Positions 8,496 to 16,677 of a stretch of DNA of 64,000 nt are shown one piece after another. The DNA is from JAXGYX01 sp964487355 (GTDB taxonomy: Bacteria > Bacillota > Clostridia > Saccharofermentanales > Fastidiosipilaceae), in contig CAZAPS010000004.1 of the NCBI GenBank assembly GCA_964487355.1, forward strand, positions 23,720-87,719, in the 5' to 3' direction. A program made the position numbers and the translations under genes. The stretch's first letter is position 1. Every line of letters begins with the position of its first letter. Below the pieces are notes generated by a model. That model was given only the letters and a program-made list of their open reading frames with translations. It had not been told where the DNA came from and did no database searches.

Positions 8496-9983
8496 TTAGT
8501 CTTCATTATTAAAGCAATTCGGTTGCCAATCCTGACCAAAAAGATTCCCGTAAAGAGCCAGATATTTAGCGGCCGACGAATCCCAGCTATAGTCACCGTT
8601 CATTCCGGTCTGCACCAGACCTTCCCAGGCATCCGGGTGATGTCGGTAGATGTCGCAGGCGTATTTTGTGGTGAACAGCAACTCATGCGCGTTGATGTTG
8701 CTGAAGGAAAAACCGTTGCCCTCGCCGGTGAATTGATTGTAGGGGAACACCGTGTCCTTGAGTCCGCCGGTTTCGCGCACAATCGGTACCGTGCCGTATC
8801 GCATCGCGATCATCTGTGACAGTCCACAGGGCTCAAACAACGATGGCATCAAGAACATGTCAGAACCGGCATAAATCTGATGCGCCAATTCATTGTTGTA
8901 ATGAATGTTGATCGAAAGCTGCTGTGGGCGGTTGCCGGACATCTTGCGCAAGGTGCTCTCGTAGTATGGATCACCCGTGCCGAGAATAACGACCTGCATG
9001 CCGTCATACAGCATCTCATCAAGGATGCGAATCAAAAGATCGATACCTTTCTGGTCGACCAGTCGGGTGATCACACCCAGCAAGGGCGCGCCCGCGTTGA
9101 CATCCAGATTTAATTTTTCCTGCAAGGCCTCTTTGCAGAGTGCTTTGTTCTTCTTGTAGTTTTTGACTGTGTATGTCTTGGCCAGGTGTTTGTCGGTGGC
9201 CGGATTGTACTCTTCCAAGTCCAAACCGTTCAAAATACCGGTCAACTTATAAGAATAGTTTCGCAGCACGCCATCCAGGCCTTCACCATAATACGCTGTC
9301 AGGATCTCTTGAGCGTAGGTCGGTGACACCGTGGTAACCGCGTCGGAATAGACTATGCCCGCCTTGAGAAAGTTCGGCACGCCGTCCTTCAGCACACCAT
9401 AGGAAGTCATATACTGCGGTGAAAGATCGCAAAGGTCGGCTATGCGCTCGACACCATGAATGCCCTGATATTTCAGGTTATGGATCGTCAACACCGTCTT
9501 CACGTTGGTGTGGTAGCCGTGCGGACGATAGTGGGCGTCAAGCAGACAAGGGATCATGCCCGCCTGCCAGTCATTGCAATGCAGAATGTCCGGCTCGAAT
9601 TCCATTTCGTCTCCCATGGCCTCCAGCACCGCGCGTTGGAAGAAACAGAACCGTTCAATGTCAAAAGAATAATCCTGATAGATCGCGTCATGCCCAAAAT
9701 AATATTCATTGTCAATAAAATAATAGGTAACGCCATCTTTTTCCATATGGAACAGTCCGCTGTACATGGAACGCCAGCCAAGTTTCAGCATGGTCCAGCG
9801 TTTGAAGGTCAACTGATCCCCATGTTTTTGTTTGATTTGTCGATAAAGCGGCATGATCACACGCGCATCACAACCCGCCTTGACCATCACGCCCGGCAAC
9901 ACGCCGACGACGTCCGCCAGTCCGCCAACCTTCGCGAATGGCGCCACTTCAGATGAGACAAAAAGAATCTTAGGTTTGTTCAT
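8496..9983 (-). CDS. glgA: glycogen synthase (ADP-glucose alpha-1,4-glucosyltransferase)
   Basis: This GT5 enzyme adds glucose from ADP-glucose to growing glycogen. The 495-residue protein shows the N-terminal ADP-glucose site SSEVAPFAKVGGLADVVG (KVGGL), HCNDWQAGMIP, TIHNLKYQG, and the C-terminal GT-B motif with MPSLFEPCGLSQMIAMRYGTVPIVRETGGLKDTV. Its ATG overlaps the glgD stop codon (ATGA), which indicates translational coupling. It is the last gene of the glgC-glgD-glgA operon and is followed by a terminator. No branching enzyme gene (glgB) or glycogen phosphorylase gene was seen in the window. Confidence 0.95.
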   Translation of the reverse strand: MNKPKILFVSSEVAPFAKVGGLADVVGVLPGVMVKAGCDARVIMPLYRQIKQKHGDQLTFKRWTMLKLGWRSMYSGLFHMEKDGVTYYFIDNEYYFGHDAIYQDYSFDIERFCFFQRAVLEAMGDEMEFEPDILHCNDWQAGMIPCLLDAHYRPHGYHTNVKTVLTIHNLKYQGIHGVERIADLCDLSPQYMTSYGVLKDGVPNFLKAGIVYSDAVTTVSPTYAQEILTAYYGEGLDGVLRNYSYKLTGILNGLDLEEYNPATDKHLAKTYTVKNYKKNKALCKEALQEKLNLDVNAGAPLLGVITRLVDQKGIDLLIRILDEMLYDGMQVVILGTGDPYYESTLRKMSGNRPQQLSINIHYNNELAHQIYAGSDMFLMPSLFEPCGLSQMIAMRYGTVPIVRETGGLKDTVFPYNQFTGEGNGFSFSNINAHELLFTTKYACDIYRHHPDAWEGLVQTGMNGDYSWDSSAAKYLALYGNLFGQDWQPNCFNNED

Positions 9984-11086
9984 ACTATCGCACCCTTTCC
10001 AATGACAATGGGATAGTTCGCATTGCCTATCAATTTGGTCCCGGGACGTATAACCGCATCTTTGTCAATAATGACATTTTCCAATTCACAGCCTTCGGAA
10101 ATGAAGGAGTCTTGGAAAACGATGCAGTTTATCAGTTTGGATTGACCGGACAATGTCACACCGCGGAACAACAAAGAATTCTTTGTCATGCCCATGATGG
10201 TGCAGCCGTCGGATATCAAACTGTTGTCCACAATACAACTGTCATTATAATAAGCCGGAGCTTCATCTTTGACCTTGGTGAAAATTGGATTGGAACCATA
10301 AAACAGCACTTTGCGCACAGGGTCCTCCAGCGTTCTCATCGTTTCACTGAAATAGCTTTGCAGTGAATTGATGCGCAGCGCGACACCTTTATACTCAAAT
10401 CCACTCACCTTCAGATCATCGAACATATAGATCAACGTGGTGATGCCGAAGTCTCGCTGTCCTTGCGCGATCATCCCGCCCAGAATGTCGATGAACAACT
10501 CACGTCTCATGACAATAGTGTCAATCGAGGAGCGGTTGCTGACCGGTTTGTCGGGGTTTTGGTAGACACCTTTAACCCGCTTGCGACGATCCAAATCCAA
10601 TATCGTGTTGGGTGTGCCAAAATCAATTCCGTCGTTATTATACATGACTGTGATATCGGACTTGCTGTCAATATGGCTTTGCAACAAATCCTCATAGGTC
10701 ATATTGTAAATCGTGTGGCACGAGCTGATGATAATATATTCTTGTTTAAAGTCTCTGTAAAAATCCCAGATGCCGGCGATGTCGTCGCCACTTCCATTAT
10801 ACGCCTCGATACCGATATTAGGCGGCAGAATGTGCAGGCCCTGATTTTTCCGATCCAGATCCCAGGCGCTGCCGGTTCCCAAATGATCCATCAATGAGCG
10901 ATATTTCATAAAAGTGGATACGCCGATTGTGTAGATACCGGTATTCACATAGTTGGAAAGGATGAAATCGATGACCCGATAGCGACCACCGAATGGGATG
11001 GCGCCGAGCGCGCGGTGCCGGGACAAATCGCCAATCGTGATCCGTCTGTCATCCGCTATAATTAAACCAATCGCATTCTTTAACAT
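9980..11086 (-). CDS. glgD: glucose-1-phosphate adenylyltransferase, GlgD subunit
   Basis: The 368-residue protein is homologous to GlgC. The nucleotide-binding loop is degenerate (LIIADDRR instead of the GGxGxRL loop), and the catalytic GGDHI block is replaced by SSCHTIY. The C-terminal left-handed beta-helix repeats are present. In Firmicutes, GlgD pairs with GlgC and modulates its activity rather than catalysing efficiently on its own. It sits 19 bases downstream of glgC, has an AGGAGG site before ATG 11086, and overlaps glgA by four bases. The gene order supports a GlgC/GlgD hetero-oligomer feeding GlgA. Confidence 0.93.
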   Translation of the reverse strand: MLKNAIGLIIADDRRITIGDLSRHRALGAIPFGGRYRVIDFILSNYVNTGIYTIGVSTFMKYRSLMDHLGTGSAWDLDRKNQGLHILPPNIGIEAYNGSGDDIAGIWDFYRDFKQEYIIISSCHTIYNMTYEDLLQSHIDSKSDITVMYNNDGIDFGTPNTILDLDRRKRVKGVYQNPDKPVSNRSSIDTIVMRRELFIDILGGMIAQGQRDFGITTLIYMFDDLKVSGFEYKGVALRINSLQSYFSETMRTLEDPVRKVLFYGSNPIFTKVKDEAPAYYNDSCIVDNSLISDGCTIMGMTKNSLLFRGVTLSGQSKLINCIVFQDSFISEGCELENVIIDKDAVIRPGTKLIGNANYPIVIGKGAIV

Positions 11087-11105
11087 TTTTTCCTCCTGAA
11101 CTCAA

Positions 11106-12374
11106 TTAGCGGAACAACGCACTAACGGTGGACTCGACAACGCTCTCATCGCCGAGGTCTTCTCTAAATTCAACCATGGTATTGCCCGGGATCACAGCAC
11201 CTTTTTTAATCACCAAGCCGCGATCAATGACCGAAATCTCGTCTGAGCAAAGTTTCTGATTGTAATACGGATTTTCTTTGTCCTGCTTGCCGCCGATTTT
11301 GGCGTTCTCGCCGATCACGGTGTCCATGCTGATGATCGCCTTGTTCACCACCGCGTTTTTACGAACGATGACACCCGGCATCAGCACCGAATCCTTAACC
11401 ACCGCTCCCTCTTCGACCACAACACTGTGAGACAGCACTGAATGCTCCACGGTGCCATAAATCTGGCAGCCATCGGTCATGCAGCTGTTGCGCACCACCG
11501 CGCCGCTACTGATATAGTGCGCGGGCTTGACCGGATTTCGGCTGTATACGCGCCAAGAAGGGTCTTTGAAACTGATCTCGTCCGGCTTGTCCAATATATC
11601 CATGTTCGCGTCCCAAAGACTGCGAATGGTGCCGACATCCTTCCAATATCCGGAGAAATGATAGGCGGACAAGACCATGTTCTGATTCAACATACTGGGA
11701 ATGATGTCTTTGCCGAAATCGTGGCTGGAGTCCGGATTCGCCTCGTCGTCGATGAGTTCCTTGCGCAACACATCCCAGGTGAAAATATAAATTCCCATTG
11801 ATGCCAGATTGCTCTTGGGTTCCGCCGGTTTCTCCTCGAACTCAACAATGTTCAGTCCGCTTTCGTCGGTGTTCATGATGCCAAAGCGGGAAGCCTCGTC
11901 CCATGGAACCTCGTACACGGCGATCGTGCAATCCGCCCCTTCGTCGATGTGCTGGCGCAGCATCGTATCGTATTTCATTTTGTAGATATGGTCTCCGCCG
12001 AGAATCAAGACGTATTTAGGAGAAAAATTATCAATGAAACGAATGTTCTGATAAACTGAGTTCGCTGTGTTCTTATACCAGTCCATTCCTTCAATTTTTT
12101 GGTACGGAGGAAGAATATACGCGCCACCGTCATTTCGGTCCAGATCCCAGGGATGACCCGTGCCAACATACGTGTTCAGGTCAAGTGGCTGGTACTGAGT
12201 AAGTACGCCAACCGTGTCAATTCCTGAATTTGCGCAATTACTCAACGGAAAATCGATTATGCGATACCGACTTCCATATGGTACCGCGGGCTTTGCAACA
12301 TCGTTCGTCAAAGATCCCAGTCGCGAGCCTTGACCGCCGGCCAATATCATGGCAATCATATTTTTCTTGGACAA
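11106..12374 (-). CDS. glgC: glucose-1-phosphate adenylyltransferase, catalytic subunit
   Basis: This enzyme makes ADP-glucose and pyrophosphate from ATP and glucose-1-phosphate, the committed step of glycogen synthesis. The protein keeps the catalytic loop MILAGGQGSRLG, the fructose-bisphosphate/substrate motifs KPAVPYG and WDLDRNDGG, and GGDHIYKM. A C-terminal beta-helix follows. I place the start at TTG 12374, giving MSKKNMIAMILAGG. The AGGAGG site ends seven bases upstream of this TTG but only one base upstream of the in-frame ATG at 12380, which is too close. It is the first gene of glgC-glgD-glgA, with a leader of perhaps 160 bases. Confidence 0.93.
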   Translation of the reverse strand: MSKKNMIAMILAGGQGSRLGSLTNDVAKPAVPYGSRYRIIDFPLSNCANSGIDTVGVLTQYQPLDLNTYVGTGHPWDLDRNDGGAYILPPYQKIEGMDWYKNTANSVYQNIRFIDNFSPKYVLILGGDHIYKMKYDTMLRQHIDEGADCTIAVYEVPWDEASRFGIMNTDESGLNIVEFEEKPAEPKSNLASMGIYIFTWDVLRKELIDDEANPDSSHDFGKDIIPSMLNQNMVLSAYHFSGYWKDVGTIRSLWDANMDILDKPDEISFKDPSWRVYSRNPVKPAHYISSGAVVRNSCMTDGCQIYGTVEHSVLSHSVVVEEGAVVKDSVLMPGVIVRKNAVVNKAIISMDTVIGENAKIGGKQDKENPYYNQKLCSDEISVIDRGLVIKKGAVIPGNTMVEFREDLGDESVVESTVSALFR

Positions 12375-12544
12375 AATCATTCCTCCTCATATTTTTGCAT
12401 CAACCGTTTTCAAAATGGCAATCGCGTCAACGAGGTAATTTTGAAACTGTCGGATGCAGTTGAATCGAGATTCTGTTTGCGACATAGGCGGATGCCCGAC
12501 GCAAATTCTGATTTCCACCTTTTTCTTCCTCACCTTTTTCAGTT

Positions 12545-12550
12545 ATTATA
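12545..12550 (-). promoter_or_regulatory. possible -10 box for the glg operon
   Basis: A perfect TATAAT lies on the minus strand at 12550-12545, about 170 bases before glgC; no good -35 is visible. The leader between it and glgC holds the inverted pair TTTGCG (12476-12481) and CGCAAA (12500-12505). It also has two direct copies of CGGATGC on the plus strand (12451-12457 and 12489-12495), so it may be structured. The gene-free stretch 12375-12786 otherwise contains only the divergent promoter of the mutase gene. Confidence 0.35.
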
Positions 12551-12705
12551 CCCCAATATAATTTTTTTATGTACATTAACAACAAAAAATATGCAAAACT
12601 CACTTTCTTTTAGGTGTTTTTCCCACAAAGATGGGCAATCTATTTGATTGTTCTTTACGTACAAACCCATTTTCAGATCGGTTTTAGATATCTTTCGACA
12701 TATTT

Positions 12706-12714
12706 TGCTATAAT
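12706..12714 (+). promoter_or_regulatory. extended -10 promoter of the phosphoglycerate mutase gene
   Basis: TGCTATAAT at 12706-12714 is an extended -10 element (TGn plus a perfect TATAAT). No good -35 is seen at 16-18 bases upstream, as is usual for extended -10 promoters. Transcription would begin near 12721, giving a leader of about 66 bases before ATG 12787. Confidence 0.5.
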
Positions 12715-12786
12715 TACTGACACTTGAATAACCGATCGGTTGTTCGCCTGGAGTGTGATCTCCAAATGAGTGAGCTGGAGAGATTT

Positions 12787-14037
12787 ATGAAATATGTAAT
12801 ATTTTTGGGAGACGGCATGGCCGATCTTCCCTTTGCGCCTTTAAATAACAAAACACCATTGGATTTGGCGCGCAAACCGAATATGGATCGAATGGCGGCC
12901 GGCGGATCGCTTTACAGCGTTCAAACTGTTCCGGACGGAATGCCCCCGGGCAGCGACACCGCCAACATGTCAGCCATGGGGATCGATCCCGCCCGCTATT
13001 ATAGCGGACGTTCTCCGTTGGAAGCGGTCAGCATGGGGATCGATATGAAAGACGACGATCTGGCTTTCCGCGTCAACGTGGTCACTCTGTCAGATGAGCG
13101 GCGTCTCGAAGACTGTGTCATGTTGGATTATTCGTCAGGTGAGATCACCTCCGAGGAATCCGCGCAATTGATCGCGACGCTGAAACGTGAGCTGGACAGC
13201 CAAGAGTATCAATTGTTCGCCGGCAAAAGTTACCGCCATTTGTTAATTTGGCATGGTGGTCCGCTCGGCAACGACCTGACCCCGCCTCACGATATCACCA
13301 ACCGGCCGGTGCGCGAGTATCTACCTAAAGGTCCGGGCGCCGATGTCTTTTTAAATTTGATGAAAAAAAGTCGCGAACTGCTGGTCAACCATGAAGTCAA
13401 TAGAGCGCGCCGCAAGCGCGGACTCAACACCGCTGACTGTCTGTGGCCGTGGGGCGAGGGCACTCGTCCGTCACTGCCACCACTCAAGGAAAAACACGGC
13501 CTGAACGGGGCGGTGATTTCGGCGGTGGATCTGGTTCAGGGAATCGGCATCAGCAGCGGCATGAAAGTCATTCTTGTCGAAGGAGCGACCGGCACGCTGA
13601 GTTCCAACTTCAAAGGAAAGGGCGAAGCCGCGATTCAAGCTTTGCTGAACGATGTCGACTATGTGTATATTCATGTGGAAGCCCCCGACGAATGCGGTCA
13701 CCAGGGCGACGCCCGCGGAAAGATTCAAGCGATCGAACAGATCGATGAACACATCGTCGGGCCGGTTTGGCAGGCCTTGGAGCGACATAGGAAAAAAACG
13801 GGTGAGCCTTATCGCATGCTGTTGTTGCCCGATCATCCAACTCCGCTGGCGACACGCACCCATTCGTCCGATCCGGTACCCGCGGTGTTGTTTGACAGCG
13901 AACGTCAGCGCGAACAACCGACCGATGCGCGCTATGACGAGGTCAGCTGTGAGCGGGCGGCGAACGGCCGGTATCCGGCGGGTCACCGTTTCTTCGCGCA
14001 CTTTATCGACGACACGGTGGATCCTTTCGCGAAATGA
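12787..14037 (+). CDS. apgM: cofactor-independent phosphoglycerate mutase, archaeal (ApgM) type
   Basis: The 416-residue protein belongs to the alkaline phosphatase-like superfamily. It opens with the metal-binding MKYVIFLGDGMADLP, carries the catalytic serine in PPGSDTANMS, and has the late metal motifs VEAPDECGHQGD and LLLPDHPTPLATRTHSSDPVP. The family normally interconverts 2- and 3-phosphoglycerate in glycolysis. Some relatives in other phyla have been reported to act as homoserine kinases, so the exact reaction is not certain. The start is set at ATG 12787, with GGAG six bases upstream, instead of an in-frame ATG at 12724. It is divergent from the glycogen operon. Confidence 0.85.
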   Translation: MKYVIFLGDGMADLPFAPLNNKTPLDLARKPNMDRMAAGGSLYSVQTVPDGMPPGSDTANMSAMGIDPARYYSGRSPLEAVSMGIDMKDDDLAFRVNVVTLSDERRLEDCVMLDYSSGEITSEESAQLIATLKRELDSQEYQLFAGKSYRHLLIWHGGPLGNDLTPPHDITNRPVREYLPKGPGADVFLNLMKKSRELLVNHEVNRARRKRGLNTADCLWPWGEGTRPSLPPLKEKHGLNGAVISAVDLVQGIGISSGMKVILVEGATGTLSSNFKGKGEAAIQALLNDVDYVYIHVEAPDECGHQGDARGKIQAIEQIDEHIVGPVWQALERHRKKTGEPYRMLLLPDHPTPLATRTHSSDPVPAVLFDSERQREQPTDARYDEVSCERAANGRYPAGHRFFAHFIDDTVDPFAK

Positions 14038-14380
14038 TCTGATCCTGTCACATACCGGCCCACAAGTCCCGGTATGATTCACCAATTAAAAAACCAGTCA
14101 TATCATGCGCACCGCCAAGGTTGGGTGGCGACCCGATTTTGGCGGTGTTTCGCATCTGTCGAGAATTCACTACAGAAATATCTTGTCGAGGTCACACAAG
14201 GTGACATCTTTCACCCATGCGCACAAGAAACCGTCTTCGCTCACAATGATCAATCAAACCGGGAACCGACAAAGTCGCATAAAAAAACAAGCCCGCGAAT
14301 CACCGAACTCGTCTCACTATCAGCCATGATAATTTAAGCAAAATGCTAAATGGCGCAATCTTTTGATCACTTGATTAACG
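14038..14380. other. intergenic stretch between convergent genes with several hairpins
   Basis: This 343-base stretch separates the mutase gene and prmA, which converge. It contains CATACCGG (14051-14058) paired with CCGGTATG (14069-14076). A stronger stem pairs CACCGCCAA (14110-14118) with TTGGCGGTG (14139-14147) and has an inner GGGT/ACCC helix. A small GTCAC/GTGAC stem also lies near 14192-14206. None has a classical T-run, so these are weak terminator or transcript-end candidates. No gene with a convincing ribosome binding site was found; an 87-codon frame at 14074-14337 looks spurious. Confidence 0.45.
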
Positions 14381-15319
14381 CTAAATCTTACACAAAAACG
14401 CGTTCCATCCTTCTTTATGTCGATGCTCAATCACCTCAAGAGCGGCTTCTTCCAGTTTCGCCAGCACCTCTTGTTTTTTATGATCGACAATCCCACTGCA
14501 GATAAACAGACCGCCCGGTTTGAGCCTGTCACGGACTTTAAGGGCCTCTGCTGAGATCACGTCAGCGACAATGTTCATTAAAATGACATCATAGCTCGCA
14601 CGAGGGGCGTCTTTCAATTCACCTGACAAGCAGTTCACCAACGCGTCAACCCGGTTTACAATCGCGTTGGCGGCGGCTACCTCAACCGCTTCAGGGTCGA
14701 TGTCCAGTGCGTCAACCGACGCGGCCCCCAGAAGAACGGCCGCTATGCTTAAAATGCCACTGCCGGTTCCCACGTCCAAAACGGTTTTATCCGCCGGAGG
14801 AAAATCATCCAACAATTCCGCGGCCAACATGGTTGACGTGTGACTGCCAGTGCCAAAGGCCATACCGGGGTCCAGCCACATCACCAACTCTCCTTGGAGG
14901 GCATCATAAGTCTCCCATGAAGGGCAGACGACCAGACGGCGGGAAATATGGATCGGTTTATAAAATCGTTTCCAACTGTTTGCCCAATCCTCCTCTTCGA
15001 TCAGCCGCAAGCTGTGCCAGCCTTCGCCCACAGGCAAAAACATTCCAACACGATCCAAAGCGCACTCAATCCTGGCTCGAAAAGAGGGCACGTCATCCAG
15101 CACGGTGGAAGGAAAATAAGCGGCGATCGAGACATGATCCGGCAGTGATGACTCAAATTCGTCATCTGAGACGATCAATGACCCCGGCGCGTGAATCATA
15201 CGCAAAATCTCGGCCGGATCCTGAGTGGCCAGGCCCTGAGCGCCTTCATTTAAAAGCGCTTCGCCCACCGCGTCCGCGGCCGCCTCCGTGGTCCTTATTT
15301 TCAATTCCGCATAGGGCAT
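14381..15319 (-). CDS. prmA: ribosomal protein L11 methyltransferase
   Basis: This enzyme methylates ribosomal protein L11 using S-adenosylmethionine. The 312-residue protein has an N-terminal substrate-recognition domain. A class I methyltransferase domain follows, with motif I VLDVGTGSGILSIAA, an acidic motif II (DALDIDPEAVEVA), and the substrate block LWLDPGMAFGTGSH/TST typical of PrmA. ILMNIVAD is the NxxxD-like motif. I set the start at ATG 15319, which gives MPYAELKIRTTE with GGAG six bases upstream. The TTG four codons earlier overlaps that ribosome site. It follows dnaJ by about 80 bases, the usual clostridial order, and may be co-transcribed with the heat-shock operon. Confidence 0.93.
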   Translation of the reverse strand: MPYAELKIRTTEAAADAVGEALLNEGAQGLATQDPAEILRMIHAPGSLIVSDDEFESSLPDHVSIAAYFPSTVLDDVPSFRARIECALDRVGMFLPVGEGWHSLRLIEEEDWANSWKRFYKPIHISRRLVVCPSWETYDALQGELVMWLDPGMAFGTGSHTSTMLAAELLDDFPPADKTVLDVGTGSGILSIAAVLLGAASVDALDIDPEAVEVAAANAIVNRVDALVNCLSGELKDAPRASYDVILMNIVADVISAEALKVRDRLKPGGLFICSGIVDHKKQEVLAKLEEAALEVIEHRHKEGWNAFLCKI

Positions 15320-15401
15320 CTTGTTCTCCAAATCATTCTGTCAACCAGCCATACGAAAAAATCGACCGCGATCTTCAGCGTCATCATTTCGCGCACGGCT
15401 C

Positions 15402-16535
15402 TCAATTGAACAGATCCTTCAACTTGCTGAAGAAACTTCCTCTTTTTTGGTAGTTTTTCTCACAGCAGGAATCATCAAACTCACGAATTTTATCCTTCTG
15501 TTCTTCGGACAGATGTCTGGGAACTTCAAGATTCAAAGTGACAACATGATCGCCCCTTTGTCCCTGGCGGCGGATCACCGGGATGCCTTTGCCACCCAGC
15601 GTCACGATGTCACCCGGCTGGGTGCCTTCCTTGATGATATGTTTCACAGTTCCATCGATGGTCGGGATCTCAATTTCGCCGCCCAGCGCCGCCTGAGCGA
15701 AGGTGATCGGCACTTCACAATAAGTGTTATAGCCTCTGCGCGTGAAAACCGAATGAGGTCTAATGCTTATCTCAATGTACAAATCTCCCGGAGGTCCACC
15801 GTTATAACCGGCTTCACCTTCTCCTCTCAAGCTAAGCATCTCGTTCTCATTGATACCGGCGGGGACTTTGACATGTAGTTTCTTACGCACGTGTCGGCGG
15901 CCGGCGCCGTGGCAGACTTCACAAGCTTCTTTGATGATTTTTCCGGTCCCACCACATTGATCACAGGCGCTTTGCACCATCGACACACCAAAAATCGTCT
16001 GGCGTTTTGTCTGAATGGTTCCACTGCCATGACATTTGGAACAGGTCTCAGGCTGAGTGCCGGTCTTCGCGCCACTACCTCCGCAAGTGTCACACAAATC
16101 CTCACGATTGATCGTGATGTCACGTTCCGTGCCGAAGGCGGCTTCCATAAACTCCAGCGTCATTCGATACTTCATATCCGCGCCACGTCTCGGGGCATTG
16201 CGATTGACCGCGCCTCCGCCACCAAAACCGCCACCGAAAAACTGATTCAGGATATCACTGAAATCAAAGCCGAAGTCCGCGGAACTGAAATCACCAAAGC
16301 CTTGTCCGCTGGCGCCCGCGAAACCAAATTGGTCGTACTGTTGACGTTTTTGCGGATCACTCAGCACACCGTAAGCCTCATTGATTTCTTTAAACTTCTC
16401 TTCGGCCGCGTGATCGCCCGGATGAAGGTCGGGATGATATTGTTTCGCCAGCTTGCGATAAGCCTTCTTCAACTCATCCTCGCCACAATTTTTCGCGACG
16501 CCCAGCACCTCATAGTAATCTCTTTTTTCTGCCAC
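15402..16535 (-). CDS. dnaJ: chaperone DnaJ (Hsp40)
   Basis: This co-chaperone stimulates DnaK ATPase and presents unfolded substrates. The 377-residue protein has the complete class I layout. The J domain contains the HPD motif (YHPDLHPG, about residue 33). A Gly/Phe-rich linker follows (FGFAGASGQGFGDF onward). Four CxxCxGxG zinc-finger repeats are present (CDTCGGSG, CSKCHGSG, CDQCGGTG, CEVCHGAG), then the C-terminal substrate-binding beta domains. AGGAGG precedes ATG 16535. It is separated from dnaK by 142 bases holding a strong hairpin, so its expression may be tuned separately from dnaK. Confidence 0.96.
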   Translation of the reverse strand: MAEKRDYYEVLGVAKNCGEDELKKAYRKLAKQYHPDLHPGDHAAEEKFKEINEAYGVLSDPQKRQQYDQFGFAGASGQGFGDFSSADFGFDFSDILNQFFGGGFGGGGAVNRNAPRRGADMKYRMTLEFMEAAFGTERDITINREDLCDTCGGSGAKTGTQPETCSKCHGSGTIQTKRQTIFGVSMVQSACDQCGGTGKIIKEACEVCHGAGRRHVRKKLHVKVPAGINENEMLSLRGEGEAGYNGGPPGDLYIEISIRPHSVFTRRGYNTYCEVPITFAQAALGGEIEIPTIDGTVKHIIKEGTQPGDIVTLGGKGIPVIRRQGQRGDHVVTLNLEVPRHLSEEQKDKIREFDDSCCEKNYQKRGSFFSKLKDLFN

Positions 16536-16571
16536 ATGGACCTCCTGGTTGATGCCAATCAGTTACAAGCG

Positions 16572-16605
16572 CATACCCGTCCGCAGGCGGACGGGTATGT
16601 TTTTT
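16572..16605 (+). terminator. terminator-like hairpin oriented against the operon (between dnaK and dnaJ)
   Basis: CATACCCGTCCGC (16572-16584) and GCGGACGGGTATG (16587-16599) form a perfect 13-base stem with a two-base gap. The T-run follows only on the plus strand (TTTTTT, 16600-16605), while both flanking genes are on the minus strand. On the operon mRNA it is a stable hairpin preceded by A6. It could be an mRNA processing or stability element, or the end of an antisense transcript. Confidence 0.6.
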
Positions 16606-16677
16606 ATACAGTAAATCATACATAAGTTGAACAATTCAGCCAACTGTCAGATGTGGATCAATTCACCTTCAGCCATT

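Noticed and set aside
9980..11086. GlgD as a novel pseudoenzyme
   Set aside because: Loss of catalytic motifs in GlgD is the normal state of this known regulatory subunit and is not new.
14110..14147. tRNA or small structured RNA
   Set aside because: The stem is a single hairpin with no D, anticodon or T arms and no CCA-type end; it is only a possible transcript end.
14074..14337. 87-codon frame in the gap between the mutase gene and prmA
   Set aside because: No ribosome binding site, no motif, and it runs through two hairpins; treated as non-coding.
14707..15453. 248-codon open frame antisense to prmA
   Set aside because: Proline/arginine-rich, no start signal and no recognisable domain; prmA motifs on the opposite strand are clear.
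15891..16625. 244-codon open frame antisense to dnaJ
   Set aside because: It mirrors the DnaJ zinc-finger region and lacks a ribosome binding site or domain. It does reach the plus-strand terminator-like hairpin, which is why the hairpin was reported, but coding is unlikely.
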